NCBI GenBank assembly: GCA_963731745.1
Contig: CAVSWT010000031.1
Span: 1 to 64,000, forward strand
Source of the DNA: CAVSWT01 sp963731745
GTDB lineage: Bacteria > Bacteroidota > Ignavibacteria > Ignavibacteriales > Ignavibacteriaceae
Direction of reading: 5' to 3'
Length of the DNA: 64,000 nucleotides
Shown here: one piece after another, positions 34,162 through 44,426 of the stretch
Position numbering within the stretch: position 1 is the stretch's first letter
How the letters are laid out: every line of letters starts with the position of its first letter
The notes under the pieces: model-generated
What the model was told of the DNA's origin: nothing
Database searches by the model: none
Seen by the model: only the letters and a program-made list of their open reading frames with translations
Translations under genes and position numbers: made by a program

Positions 34162-35706
34162 TCACCTTTCTTTTAAAGAAATATAACCGGAACCGAAAAT
34201 AAAAACTATATCCGCATTTTGCGTAATATCTCCAAAGTTTTGTGGAACACATCTATTCCAAATATCTTCGTCATTTGCAACTTTTAAATCCGTATTCCAG
34301 GTAGAACTATTAAAACTGGTTAAACCAATCTGGTCTGCCTCATCAAGATCAGTATATTCATAATTTGGTTCTCCCGGCGCTAACGGATCTACGGAGCCAT
34401 CCGCCAATAATCTGCCTGAAGTTGGAACTCCGTCACCTTCACCTTGGTCACCAGTATTAGGAATTCCATCAACACCGACATCATCAGTTTCAAGATTCCA
34501 GTCACCGTCATCATCTATTCCGTTGAACTGACTTTCATCTACCAAGCCATCACCGTCATTATCAATTCCATCATCCGGATTGCCGGGACTCTCTAAAAAT
34601 TTACATCCTAAATAACCAAGAGGTTTTCCAAGGTCGCCTTTCATATCCGGATCAAAGAAATAAACCATACTTCTTGCGTAAACCGGAATATTATCTACAG
34701 AATGATTTCCATCATAATCATACGGAGGAATAAAAAGTCCGTTATCGTCTTTGTTATCTTTACCGCCAATATCAGGATCGCCGTAAATTCCAAAGAATAC
34801 AGAATCAAGATCTTTGTCACTAACATTAGTTAAGCTGTATTGGAAAAAAACCGAATTAGCAGCAAGTGAATTACTCCATTGATAGGCTCTACCCAAAACT
34901 TGAATGCCGAGTCCAGAACGGGAAGAATCAGCAACAAAAGGATAATATTGAGCGGACTGATTTTGCTGATTAAACTCATTATTTTCTCTATCATCCATTC
35001 CCCAAAATAATTCTAGATCAGCATTATTTTGACCTTGAACTAAATAACCAGGCCATACATATTCTCCCAACGTAGCGTTGTACCAATCTCTCGGCCAGCT
35101 ATCGGGCTTACCGTCTTTATCCGAATCGAAAGATGGATTTGAGGCTATAAAATCCTGGCTTTCATCTGCAAAACCAGGTAAGGGCTGCCACCAATATTGA
35201 TGATCAATAGTTGTGTTTTCGTCCCTCAATCCGGTATAGCTAAAATCATAAAGGCCGTCGGTAATGATATGAAATTTTTTTGATGGATCAAGAGCGTTTG
35301 GAACAGCCGCACCGACGATTGGAGAAAACGCAAAAATGTAAGGCGAATCATGCCATACCATTCCTAAAATATCTCTTAAAGCATCGCCGGGTAATCCGCC
35401 GCCAATCATACCATAATTCCAAACTTCTACACCAACATTATTGCCGTTCATTATATAACTTTTCCAATCAGAGCGTTCTTCAACCGCTGATTTCCACAAA
35501 CCTCTTTCCTTATATTTATCAACGCCTGATGATGATAAATTTTTGTTAACAGGATTTGTCGGATATACTCTGTTAAAGTAATTTATTACTGCCTGATGCT
35601 CTTGTTCTCTTTTTTGTGCGGATGATTCTTGCGAGAATAAATTATAAGGCAGAAGCAGAATCAAAGCTAAAACCATTAATGAATATGAGGATTTATTTTT
35701 CAACAT
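34162..35706 (-). CDS. Large secreted protein, N-terminal part
   Basis: A signal peptide (SLMVLALILLLPYNLFSQES) is followed by a globular region and a stretch of calcium-binding-like repeats (GNPDDGIDNDGDGLVDES, NGIDDDGDWNLETDD, thrombospondin-3-like, residues ~375-420). The frame ends at GYISLKER, one base out of phase with the continuation at 32229-34145. Function is unknown. Its position between a PorV-like barrel and a TonB receptor suggests a surface-exposed partner of the receptor. Confidence 0.8.
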   Translation of the reverse strand: MLKNKSSYSLMVLALILLLPYNLFSQESSAQKREQEHQAVINYFNRVYPTNPVNKNLSSSGVDKYKERGLWKSAVEERSDWKSYIMNGNNVGVEVWNYGMIGGGLPGDALRDILGMVWHDSPYIFAFSPIVGAAVPNALDPSKKFHIITDGLYDFSYTGLRDENTTIDHQYWWQPLPGFADESQDFIASNPSFDSDKDGKPDSWPRDWYNATLGEYVWPGYLVQGQNNADLELFWGMDDRENNEFNQQNQSAQYYPFVADSSRSGLGIQVLGRAYQWSNSLAANSVFFQYSLTNVSDKDLDSVFFGIYGDPDIGGKDNKDDNGLFIPPYDYDGNHSVDNIPVYARSMVYFFDPDMKGDLGKPLGYLGCKFLESPGNPDDGIDNDGDGLVDESQFNGIDDDGDWNLETDDVGVDGIPNTGDQGEGDGVPTSGRLLADGSVDPLAPGEPNYEYTDLDEADQIGLTSFNSSTWNTDLKVANDEDIWNRCVPQNFGDITQNADIVFIFGSGYISLKER

Positions 35707-35726
35707 GTGTAAACTCCAAAAGACAT

Positions 35727-38441
35727 TTAAATTTCTAATGACAAACCAAATCTCACCTCACGCGGAGCTGAGTAATATTGCGGACGTACAAAATATTCTG
35801 TTGCTGAATGAACTCCAGGAACAGTTTCAGCAAGCCTGTTGGTTTCTTGTGCGCCGCCCTTTGATTCTTCTAATGTATAAGTTGCTCTTCCGGTATTTGA
35901 ATAAACCGAGCGTTCATTTAACGTATCGAAAAGGTTAAACATCTTGGCGAATACTGTTACAACTGCTGTTGACACACTAAAAGATTTTTCAATTAATAGA
36001 TCAACATTTGTCTGCATCGGCCTGCGCTCGCTGTTAGGATCCAACAAAATTTGGCTGTCGAATAATTCAGGTGTATATGGCAATCCAGTTGATATTGTTC
36101 CAACTAAAGTAACAAACCAATCCTTTTGACTGCCGAATGTAACCACACCGTTAAGTGTGTGTGTTTGGTCCCAGCTAAGAGGCACTGGAACTTTTTCACT
36201 TTGTCTTCCCGAAGCATAATCAAGAAAAAATGCTTCCGCACCTGTTTCATTTCCTTCTGCTATTTGAAATGTATAATCTATAGAAGCGCCTAATAAATCA
36301 TCCGGTAATTTTCTTTTCATAAAAGAAAATGTTATGCCTTTTATATTTCCATAATCTTTATTTACGTATTTATCATATGTAACACTAGTACTTATTCGAA
36401 TCCTCTGAAGCGCAAGAAGATCTCTTACATCTTTATAAAAACCGGTTACGTTAAAAGCGATAGTTTCAGAAAGCTGCTGCTGTAATCCCATTTCGTAAGT
36501 AACTGTCTTTTCAGGATTCAGATTTGCATTGCCGTAAGTTGGCGTTCCACCAAAACTTTTAAATAATGGGTTAGCATATAAATATGCATATGGCGGAAGC
36601 TGATAAAAATGTCCGTACGAAAAATGAATAATTCCCTCATCGGTTATGGGAAAGGAAATACCCAAACGAGGACTAAAAGTTGTTTTAACATCCGCATTAA
36701 CCAAATTGCTGTGGGGAGTATTTATATCAGGCGCATATATAGAACGTGAATTAAAATAATCAAATCTTAATCCGGCATTGATTATCATGCTTGTAAATTC
36801 CATTTTGTCCTGAATGTAAGCTGAATATTGAATCGGCTTTTTAGTATAAGCATCATGCACGCTTGATTCCACGTTAAGAATAGTTGGAGTTAAGTATGTA
36901 CTTGAATCACGCTGAATTGTAAAATTTTCAAAATCCATAATGTCATGCTTAGCTTTAACACCAAATTTCAGCTCATGCCTTTCACCAACTTGACTAGTAA
37001 TATCAAACCTTAGTCCATAAGAATTTGAACGTTGATAATATTGATCGTTAATAGTTCCGCCCGCAACAAAGGTATACGGAGTAACTGTGTTGCCTTTATA
37101 GGAAGGCTGGTATCTTGGATCGGCGTGAAGATTTGCGAGGCTCATGCCAGGCCGAAAACTTACTGCATTACCAGATTGGTTTAACAAAGGGAATAGATAT
37201 CTTTTGTAATCATAAATATTGTATGAACCTAACAAAGTATAAAAAGTACGGTTACTTAGTGCGTGCCTTATTTCCAACGAGTTAATTAATCCCCATTCAT
37301 AGCGGTGATAATTTGCGTCTGGATTATATTTATAATCATGATTGTATGACTGCCAATTAGTATTAGAATAAATAAGATTGTAATTTATTTTAAGAGTTGA
37401 AAATGGTTTAATTGTCAGCTTGCCTGTCAAATTATAATCTTCGGAAGGATTCATTGAAACGATTGAGTTGTCACCGGTTTGAGAAATCCTGATATCATTT
37501 GGATTGGTTACGTTCCTGTAAACAGAATCATAAATTGTATGTTCTCTTATCCCGTAAAGATAACCTTTATCATTATTATATCTTCCTGAAAGAAAAAATG
37601 TAACCGCGTCGTCAAGAAAAGGAATAGGACCGCCTAGAGTCCCTTCAGCAACCTGATTGTTAACCGGATTGATATCATTAATATTTGTAAAAATATTTTT
37701 ATGTGAACTTAAATAATCGCCGGTATAGTAAGATAAACTTCCACTGTATTTTTTGTCACCTTCTTTTGTGACAGTATTTATAATTCCGCTTAAAGCATTT
37801 CCATATTCAGCATTAAACGTTCCGCTGACTACAGATAATTCCTGAATTGCATTAGTTGATATTTTAACTGTTCGTCCAAAGTCAAAGGGATTTATTGCAG
37901 TAACTCCATTTACATTGAATTCAATTTCATTAGTTCTGCCGCCCCTTATATGAATTGCGCCGCCGGCATCTTTTGTAATGCCTGCCTGTAAAGTTAAAAT
38001 TTGATCCAAGCTTTCAACCGGCAAAGCGGAAATTTGGGTGTTATCAACAATTGTATGTGAAGATGTCAAATCTTTTCTAACTAAAGGAGCCTCTGCTTGA
38101 ATAGTAACTGTTTCAAGTTCTATTGAAGCAGAAGACAGTGAAATATTTATTTCAGTGGTAAAGTCTGCTGCAATTTTAACATTGCTTACTTGTTTTTTCT
38201 GATAACCGATTGCAGAAAAACGTACTGTGTAAGTTCCAGGTGGAATATTATTAATTAAATAAAATCCATCTTCGTTAGTAGCAGCGCCTAAACTGGTTTC
38301 CAGCAGAATAACATTTACACCAATTAAAGGTTCATGAGATTCATTGTCGGTTACAGTTCCAGAAATTTTGCCGGTGGTACCAGCGCTTAATTGAATGATG
38401 AATAATAAAGAAAGGAGGGTAATAAGTAAATGTTTTATCAT
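35727..38441 (-). CDS. TonB-dependent receptor with carboxypeptidase-like regulatory domain
   Basis: A 904-residue outer-membrane receptor. After the signal peptide comes a CarboxypepD-reg-like domain (GKISGTVTDNESHEPLIGVNVILLETSLGA, residues ~24-105). A plug domain follows (LPVESLDQILTLQAGI...HIRGGRTNEIEFNVNGV, ~125-235), then a long beta-barrel ending VRFGLSLEI. It probably imports a bulky ligand or secures a surface protein; the substrate is not deducible. It lies 20 nt upstream of the split secreted protein, forming an operon with it and the PorV-like gene. Confidence 0.9.
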   Translation of the reverse strand: MIKHLLITLLSLLFIIQLSAGTTGKISGTVTDNESHEPLIGVNVILLETSLGAATNEDGFYLINNIPPGTYTVRFSAIGYQKKQVSNVKIAADFTTEINISLSSASIELETVTIQAEAPLVRKDLTSSHTIVDNTQISALPVESLDQILTLQAGITKDAGGAIHIRGGRTNEIEFNVNGVTAINPFDFGRTVKISTNAIQELSVVSGTFNAEYGNALSGIINTVTKEGDKKYSGSLSYYTGDYLSSHKNIFTNINDINPVNNQVAEGTLGGPIPFLDDAVTFFLSGRYNNDKGYLYGIREHTIYDSVYRNVTNPNDIRISQTGDNSIVSMNPSEDYNLTGKLTIKPFSTLKINYNLIYSNTNWQSYNHDYKYNPDANYHRYEWGLINSLEIRHALSNRTFYTLLGSYNIYDYKRYLFPLLNQSGNAVSFRPGMSLANLHADPRYQPSYKGNTVTPYTFVAGGTINDQYYQRSNSYGLRFDITSQVGERHELKFGVKAKHDIMDFENFTIQRDSSTYLTPTILNVESSVHDAYTKKPIQYSAYIQDKMEFTSMIINAGLRFDYFNSRSIYAPDINTPHSNLVNADVKTTFSPRLGISFPITDEGIIHFSYGHFYQLPPYAYLYANPLFKSFGGTPTYGNANLNPEKTVTYEMGLQQQLSETIAFNVTGFYKDVRDLLALQRIRISTSVTYDKYVNKDYGNIKGITFSFMKRKLPDDLLGASIDYTFQIAEGNETGAEAFFLDYASGRQSEKVPVPLSWDQTHTLNGVVTFGSQKDWFVTLVGTISTGLPYTPELFDSQILLDPNSERRPMQTNVDLLIEKSFSVSTAVVTVFAKMFNLFDTLNERSVYSNTGRATYTLEESKGGAQETNRLAETVPGVHSATEYFVRPQYYSAPREVRFGLSLEI

Positions 38442-38593
38442 TTATACCTCTAACTTTTTCAGTAATATTTAAGGAAAGACTTTTAATAGAGTATCCCGTT
38501 GAATCAAAAGTTTTAATAAGACGACATGAAATTACTAATCTGTTTATGTTATGTCAAGAATAGAAAGGCTTGAACAACTTATTTGGTATAAAA

Positions 38594-38624
38594 AAAAGAA
38601 GGCAATCAATGACTGCCTTCTTTT
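38594..38624 (-). terminator. Intrinsic terminator after the FG-GAP protein
   Basis: On the minus strand AAAAGAAGGCA (38624-38614) pairs with TGCCTTCTTTT (38604-38594) over a 9 nt loop and continues into T's. It lies 26 nt past the stop of the 38650-40503 gene. Confidence 0.85.
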
Positions 38625-38649
38625 AATTTTAACTTGAATTGAAAGATGC

Positions 38650-40503
38650 TTATTTCAATAAAGTCATTTTTATAGATTTAGCAAAATTACCATATTTAAG
38701 TGTACAAATATATTGCCCGCTTGAAACTTTTTGGCCTGAATTATTCGTTCCATCCCAAACGACCTCATGAGCACCTTTTTGAATTTCTTCATTACTCAAT
38801 AAAGTTTTAACCTCACTGCCGAGTATATCAAATACTTTTAATGAAATTTGTTTAGTAACCGGAAGTGTAAAACGAATACTTGTAGTTGGGTTAAATGGAT
38901 TAGGATAATTTTGATCTAGTTGGTAATTATCCGGGGTAATCGCTTTAACATTTATTTCTTTTAAACCTGTGGAACCTGTTGACTCTAGCAAACGAGCAAT
39001 GTAAATGGCAGGATGGGGTAATTTTGAAGTTGAATCAGTTACAAATTTTGAACTGTCAGCTACATAAGTCTGCCATGTATAAGTTAAACTATCTCTGAGC
39101 CCCTGGTAAGGAACCAGCAAGTCTCTTTTTCCATTGCCATTAAAATCCATATTCTTTCCATATATTTTTGAGGCAAAAGGAGTGTTTTTTGTCTTGATTG
39201 TATCAATTACGCCAAGGGAATCTTTAATTGTAACTGTAGTATATATATCTTGAATTCCGTTATACGCTATCGAAGATTTCCAATTATTAGGGTCCTTCTT
39301 ATCACCACCTGTGTATTCCAATTCAATTACATCTGCAGGTGTAGTGGATCCAAAGTAAAGTTCTTTCTGGCCATCATTGTTCATGTCAGCCCAATCTCCT
39401 CCAAAAACTATTGCACTAAATTTAGTATTTCCAGCTAATTCTTTTGAAGGTGATCTTGTAAGTAAAACTGCTTTTGATTCATCAATCTGAGAAATATCAT
39501 CACCTTTATCGTAACTTACCATAAAAATATCTCCATTATCAGCATTATCTTCTGTACTGGATGCGTAGACAGGGAGGTAAACTTCAGCTGCATCATCATT
39601 ATCAATATCTGTTATTACACCGCCTAATAAAGCAACACCATCAACTCCAGCATTTGCGAGAATTTGTAAATTCTGTTTCCCACTTGCAGTATCAGGATAT
39701 GAATAATTAGTCCCATTTACACTTACTGGGAAAACATTCAGAAAATTCCATGTGTGTACAAGTATATCAGTTTGTCCATCTCCATTTAAATCGCCAACAA
39801 ATGCTGCTATAGGTTGACCACCACCAAGAATACCTAAACTTGGAATAGAGTAATCTAAATTGAATCCAGAAAAACCTGGGCTATCAGTATCCCAGTTGCC
39901 GGTGGCTTCAAAAACTGCTAAATATAGTCTCGTAGCAGAGGAACCATCATTCCATACCGTCACTAACTCCTGAACACCATCTCCATCAATATCAACTACA
40001 TCAAAATATTCATTTCTATTAATTGTGTTGGTAAGACCAGAAACGTTTGTCCCATTAAGAATTTGAGAAGGCATTGTTCCGTAATTTCCGCTACCAGTAA
40101 CTCCATCCCATTCATATATGTAGTATCCATTATTAGTAGGAAAAATAATTTCTTTTAAGCCATCATTATCCAAATCTCCAACTCGGACGCTTCTTGGTGA
40201 TGCACCGGCGCCTATAGTTGAAGCCTGCTTTGGTGAAGACCAAATCAATTCGACTGTACTGTCGTCAACAGCTTCATACACATGGACTCTACCGCCGCCA
40301 CTATAATCCGTTGTAATCAATTCAGGTCTTCCATCACCATCAATATCATCTGCAACCCAACAACCTCTGGAGCCAGAACTAATATCAGTATATAATGTTG
40401 TATCACCTGCTGATTTAGTAATATTTCCTATTAAATCAACCTGGGAAAACCCAAAACTGCTAAGTAAAATTAATAAAGCTGATAAGTATAAAATTTTTCT
40501 CAT
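38650..40503 (-). CDS. Secreted FG-GAP/VCBS-repeat protein with T9SS type A sorting domain
   Basis: A signal peptide (MRKILYLSALLILLSSFGFS) is followed by repeated calcium-binding FG-GAP/integrin-like motifs: ADDIDGDGRPELITTDY, VGDLDNDGLKEIIFPT, VVDIDGDGVQELVTVW, VGDLNGDGQTDILVH, DIDNDDAAEVYLP and DMNNDGQKELYFG. This suggests a beta-propeller. The last ~80 residues are a T9SS type A sorting domain: NYPNPFNPTTSIRFTLP, LKVFDILGSEVKTLL and VVWDGTNNSGQKVSSGQYIC. The protein is therefore exported to the cell surface or medium. It has its own terminator. Substrate unknown. Confidence 0.9.
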   Translation of the reverse strand: MRKILYLSALLILLSSFGFSQVDLIGNITKSAGDTTLYTDISSGSRGCWVADDIDGDGRPELITTDYSGGGRVHVYEAVDDSTVELIWSSPKQASTIGAGASPRSVRVGDLDNDGLKEIIFPTNNGYYIYEWDGVTGSGNYGTMPSQILNGTNVSGLTNTINRNEYFDVVDIDGDGVQELVTVWNDGSSATRLYLAVFEATGNWDTDSPGFSGFNLDYSIPSLGILGGGQPIAAFVGDLNGDGQTDILVHTWNFLNVFPVSVNGTNYSYPDTASGKQNLQILANAGVDGVALLGGVITDIDNDDAAEVYLPVYASSTEDNADNGDIFMVSYDKGDDISQIDESKAVLLTRSPSKELAGNTKFSAIVFGGDWADMNNDGQKELYFGSTTPADVIELEYTGGDKKDPNNWKSSIAYNGIQDIYTTVTIKDSLGVIDTIKTKNTPFASKIYGKNMDFNGNGKRDLLVPYQGLRDSLTYTWQTYVADSSKFVTDSTSKLPHPAIYIARLLESTGSTGLKEINVKAITPDNYQLDQNYPNPFNPTTSIRFTLPVTKQISLKVFDILGSEVKTLLSNEEIQKGAHEVVWDGTNNSGQKVSSGQYICTLKYGNFAKSIKMTLLK

Positions 40504-40820
40504 TACTACTCCTGCATTATTAGTGTTGTAAATATGAATTAGAACATTTAAAAAATAATAAATTATTTATTCCTCTATGTAAAAAATAGAGAAATACTTA
40601 CGAAAAATGATTTATTAGGATTTTGTATTTAGAATATATCAAAATGTTTTCTCAATTTAAAATAACAAATTATCTTAAATCTGAAGTCAGTTTTATCTTA
40701 AATTTAATAAGGCAAGTAATTTTCATTAGTGATTAATGACAAAATTAAACCGAATTAATAATCACTAAATAAAATGGAAAACTAATCTAAAACAATATTA
40801 ATTTTTGTGCGAATCGAAAA
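40504..40820. other. Intergenic region, AT-rich, nothing recognised
   Basis: I see no gene, strong hairpin or RNA-gene signature in these 317 nt. They hold the upstream region of the FG-GAP gene and the downstream region of the membrane TPR gene. Confidence 0.6.
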
Positions 40821-41507
40821 TCAGTCTAACTGTGCCAAATACTTATCAACTTCTCTAAATGCTGAAGATGAAGTATAATCCTTTTTGATTTTTTCCAACA
40901 GATCTTTAGCTTCGTCTTTTTTTCCTGCTTTAATATAATTAATTCCAGCTTTTAACATATAGTCAGGATTAAGCACATCTTCACCTGAAACTTTTGAGGC
41001 TTGCCTATACAAATCGGCAGCTTTATCGAAATCATTTTTATAAGCATAGTAACCTGCTTGTCCGGCTAATGACGCAGCTTTGAAAATAGCAATACTTCCA
41101 TCATAATCTTCATAATACTTGAAAGCTTCTTCCAGTTTCCCAAGCATAAAATATGAATTAGCTAAATAAATTTTTGCAGTTTCACCATTTTCAGTTCCGC
41201 CGTAATCTTCCACAATCTTTTTTAATCCTTCAAGATTTGTTCCTGGCCTGCCCTGAATTGCCTCAAGGTACGAACCTTTATCATATAAACTCATAACATT
41301 TGCAAGTTGTGCACTCGCCTTCATATTATTTTTATTTTTATTTTGAATATAGAAGAAGACTGCGGCGACCAAGGCTAAAAACGCAACAACATAAATTATA
41401 ATTCTATTTTGATTTTCCTGAAAATAGTTTAGCCCTTTATAGTATGTTAAAACCAGTTTATCTTCTTTTATCTGTTTTTTAGATAATTTTTTCTTTTTTG
41501 TTAACAT
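40821..41507 (-). CDS. Membrane-anchored TPR protein (YfgM-like)
   Basis: A 228-residue protein has a lysine-rich cytoplasmic N-terminus, one transmembrane helix (RIIIYVVAFLALVAAVFFYI, residues ~35-54) and a periplasmic TPR region (AKIYLANSYFMLGKLEEAFKYYEDY, DKAADLYRQASKV, KKDEAKDLLEKIKKDY). The layout resembles YfgM/Ancillary SecYEG translocon subunit-type proteins, but the name is an inference from architecture. Confidence 0.75.
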   Translation of the reverse strand: MLTKKKKLSKKQIKEDKLVLTYYKGLNYFQENQNRIIIYVVAFLALVAAVFFYIQNKNKNNMKASAQLANVMSLYDKGSYLEAIQGRPGTNLEGLKKIVEDYGGTENGETAKIYLANSYFMLGKLEEAFKYYEDYDGSIAIFKAASLAGQAGYYAYKNDFDKAADLYRQASKVSGEDVLNPDYMLKAGINYIKAGKKDEAKDLLEKIKKDYTSSSAFREVDKYLAQLD

Positions 41508-41678
41508 TACTTTCCCTGTAAATTATATTAAAATCGAACAGTAAATATATAAAATTTCTCTGTACACTTGAAATGATAAATCAAAGTAAAATACCAACAG
41601 AAATAATTACTGCCATTTAAGTTAGTTAGAATGATGAGGATTTGAATTTTAAATTTTGATTTTTGACCTCAAAAAGAG

Positions 41679-41752
41679 TGCGCCCAGAAGGACTTGAACC
41701 CTCAGCCTTTGGAACCGGAATCCAACGTTCTATCCAGTTGAACTATGGGCGC
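41679..41752 (-). tRNA. tRNA-Arg (anticodon CCG)
   Basis: On the minus strand the 74 nt fold as a cloverleaf: acceptor GCGCCCA/TGGGCGC, D-arm with AGTTCAACTGGATAGAAC, anticodon stem TTGGA/TCCAA with loop TTCCGGT (anticodon CCG, reads CGG), and T-arm AGGGTTCAAGTCCTT. The terminal CCA is not encoded. Confidence 0.96.
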
Positions 41753-41812
41753 TGATATAATTAACAATTAAAAATGAATAATGAATAATTAAATTTTTTT
41801 CTATTTTAATTA

Positions 41813-42859
41813 TCACACAATTTTAATATGGTTTGAAAATATCCATGCCTTATTATTTAGATACACTTCTACTCTATAAGTTCCCGTTTCTTTAGCTGTA
41901 AATGCAGCAGATTGGCTTTCAAAAGTTTTGATATTTTTACCATTGTGAATTATTCTTATTTCGGCACTTTTTATGGGAAGTGAAACTTTAAAATCTACCT
42001 CATCACCATATTTAATTTCATCACCCATAAAATATTTTTGCTTTCCAGATGTTGCAGTAAAAGTAAATCCCATTGAATTACTATGGTAATCATTTGCAAT
42101 AAAACATCTTGCATTAGCAAGTGAATTATATATTAAATTTTTATTATGCTTTAAAACTTTAGCACTTTTACCTTTCTGCAATTCTTCTTCTGACAAAATA
42201 TGAGTTCTTATAGATTTGAATAAGACCTTGTATGGAAAAATTTCAACTTCAATAAATCCGAGAATATTATATTTATGCGCGTGTGCATCTACTCCGCCAA
42301 TTCCCGTTACTCTTCTTTTTAGATTTAATTCATCCCAAACTTTTAAAGTTTCTTCCGGCGGTGCTTGAATGGATTTTAATGGATGCAAAAAAGATTGATA
42401 TTTATTTTGTTCAGTTAAATTTTCCATCCACTCAGACATATGATTCCAGATTTCAATTCCGGTAAAATCATCTGTATCCCATTCAGTCCAAGGATAAGGT
42501 GGATGTTCTTCCATGTGTCCGCGTTTTTCATGCGGATGAGCCAGAAACCCAATCCCGCCAGCCTGCTTAACTTTTGTTACATATTCTTTTGCTGAAATTC
42601 TTGTTGAAAAGGGTTCATCAATATTAAAAGCTAAATAATGATTTTTATTTTGCTTGTCATTTAGTTCACATCCGACTAATAATAATGTGTTTCCATACCA
42701 GCCTTCAAATCCTTCATTAAGTGCACGCAAAGTATTATGGTCTGTTAAAAGAATATAATCCAGGCCAACCTCATTTGCATCTTTTGCTATTTCATCAACT
42801 TTACCGGAGCCATCCGAAAAAATTGAATGCATGTGTATAGCACCAACATATTCATTCAT
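41813..42859 (-). CDS. PHP-domain metal-dependent phosphoesterase-like protein
   Basis: The 348-residue protein has the PHP metal-site motifs AIHMHSIFSDGSG (near residue 9), LLTDHNT (about 40), GFLAHPHEKRGH (about 110) and GGVDAHAHKYN (about 195). A C-terminal immunoglobulin-like segment contains AEIRIIHNGKNIKTFESQSAAFTAKETGTYRVEVY. No signal peptide is visible. Family members are phosphatases/nucleases; the exact substrate is unknown. It is adjacent to tRNA-Arg. Confidence 0.85.
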   Translation of the reverse strand: MNEYVGAIHMHSIFSDGSGKVDEIAKDANEVGLDYILLTDHNTLRALNEGFEGWYGNTLLLVGCELNDKQNKNHYLAFNIDEPFSTRISAKEYVTKVKQAGGIGFLAHPHEKRGHMEEHPPYPWTEWDTDDFTGIEIWNHMSEWMENLTEQNKYQSFLHPLKSIQAPPEETLKVWDELNLKRRVTGIGGVDAHAHKYNILGFIEVEIFPYKVLFKSIRTHILSEEELQKGKSAKVLKHNKNLIYNSLANARCFIANDYHSNSMGFTFTATSGKQKYFMGDEIKYGDEVDFKVSLPIKSAEIRIIHNGKNIKTFESQSAAFTAKETGTYRVEVYLNNKAWIFSNHIKIV

Positions 42860-42946
42860 AAAAAATCGTCTTAATTATTTTTAATGCCTAAAGATAGAAA
42901 GAAATTGAATATATGAAAAGTATTAAAAGAATGGCTTAAACAATAA

Positions 42947-42975
42947 AAAAGCGCCCAATTTTTCAGAGCGCTTTT
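42947..42975 (-). terminator. Intrinsic terminator after the 42995-44239 gene
   Basis: On the minus strand AAAAGCGC (42975-42968) pairs with GCGCTTTT (42954-42947), followed by T's. It stands 20 nt past the stop of the outer-membrane protein gene. Confidence 0.8.
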
Positions 42976-42994
42976 AAATTAAATATAAATAAAA

Positions 42995-44239
42995 TTAGAA
43001 GGCGTAACTTGTAGATAAATAAGCAAAAGTAGCGCCGCCGCCTGCTACATTATTTAATCCCTGACGTAAAACATCGGCATTTACTGTTCCATCCAAAGCA
43101 AAATCTCCAAATCGAAGGCCAATGCCAAATGTCATTATGCCCGGAGCATAAAAAGTTTGTGTTACTTCAGTTATAGCATTGGAAGCGATACCGTTTTGAG
43201 TAGTTCTGCTCCCTGTCGAAGCTGTATATCCCAATCTTCCAATTAACCAATCAAGAGCGTTCCATTCTGCACCGACATTCCAAACCGGAAAAATAAAATA
43301 GGATGTTTTTAGTTCAGGTGGAGTACCGTTTGCTCCTGCAGAAGTTTTTGTACTAATTGAAGATAATCCAGGACCGCCTACAAGCAAAAAGTCGCCTACT
43401 GAATATTCAACTCCAACGCCAATACCTAATACTGTATTGGATGGCAAATCTACTGAGGTTGTACCATTATCAGCAGAACCAGATTGTGTAATGAAAGCAA
43501 CCGAAGGCACGAATCTAACTTTGCTTGAAAATTTAAAGAAAGCCCGGCCATTAATTCCAATTATTGTTTCTGAAACTTTTGCTGTATTTCCGGTAGCTGG
43601 TTCAAACTTTGCGCTTGGGAAAATTAGACTGGCTCCAACATCTAATAAAAATCCGTTGCTAATTTCAACCAAAATACCCGGGTTTAATCCAATTTGTGAA
43701 GCTGATGAACTGGTAGAGTTTCCAGTTGGAGGACTTGTTTCATTTGATGTTCCAGCAAAGGCAAACCCAAATCCTAATCTCATCTTGCCAATCTTATATG
43801 CTGCCAACAATTCAATATTATTATTTAGCGAAATCGCAGCAGCGCCTGGTATTTGATTGTTGAGTGTGTTTACAACACCTAACCCGGATATGCTGAGAGG
43901 ATCCAATCTTCCGATTGAAATACTATTAAAATCATTTCTAGTTAGCATGCCGCCAATCGTTAATCCGTGGCCTACATCAAAATTACCTCCAAAGAATTGG
44001 CCGGCACTTGAATTACCAAATGCACCACCTGTGTTTGAACCTATATCTCCCCAAATAAAATCAGAGTAATCCGACGCCCATGCTGGATTTATTTTTATTC
44101 CTTCTGGGTCAACAATATATGGGTTATTTCCTAAACTAAGGATTCGAGCGTAACCCCCTGATCTATCTACCCCTTGAGCAAACGATGTTGAATAGCATAA
44201 TAAAAGTAGAGTAAAAAAAGTAAAAAACCTCTTCATCAT
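42995..44239 (-). CDS. Outer-membrane beta-barrel protein
   Basis: A signal peptide (MMKRFFTFFTLLLLCYSTSF) is followed by GGYARILSLGNNPYIVDPEGIKINPAWASDYSDFIWGDIGS and a series of long glycine-rich amphipathic strands, ending YLSTSYAF with a terminal Phe. It resembles OmpP1/FadL-like or PorV-like barrels, but I cannot assign the family. GGAGG precedes ATG 44239 by 4 nt. The reading frame is open 27 codons further upstream, where no signal peptide would result. Confidence 0.8.
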   Translation of the reverse strand: MMKRFFTFFTLLLLCYSTSFAQGVDRSGGYARILSLGNNPYIVDPEGIKINPAWASDYSDFIWGDIGSNTGGAFGNSSAGQFFGGNFDVGHGLTIGGMLTRNDFNSISIGRLDPLSISGLGVVNTLNNQIPGAAAISLNNNIELLAAYKIGKMRLGFGFAFAGTSNETSPPTGNSTSSSASQIGLNPGILVEISNGFLLDVGASLIFPSAKFEPATGNTAKVSETIIGINGRAFFKFSSKVRFVPSVAFITQSGSADNGTTSVDLPSNTVLGIGVGVEYSVGDFLLVGGPGLSSISTKTSAGANGTPPELKTSYFIFPVWNVGAEWNALDWLIGRLGYTASTGSRTTQNGIASNAITEVTQTFYAPGIMTFGIGLRFGDFALDGTVNADVLRQGLNNVAGGGATFAYLSTSYAF

Positions 44240-44426
44240 AAATCCTCCAATTATATTTATAAAGCTGATAACTTTATCGACTTCGAAGTGTAACCTAAAT
44301 TTTAAATTCAATAAAGTCAACGATTTTTTTTATTAAACGAGCTAAATGGAATGAGTTAGAGAAATCATCAAAAGTGATTATATAGATTAGATTATTGAAA
44401 AGTATATGATAGTTAGAATTGATAAA

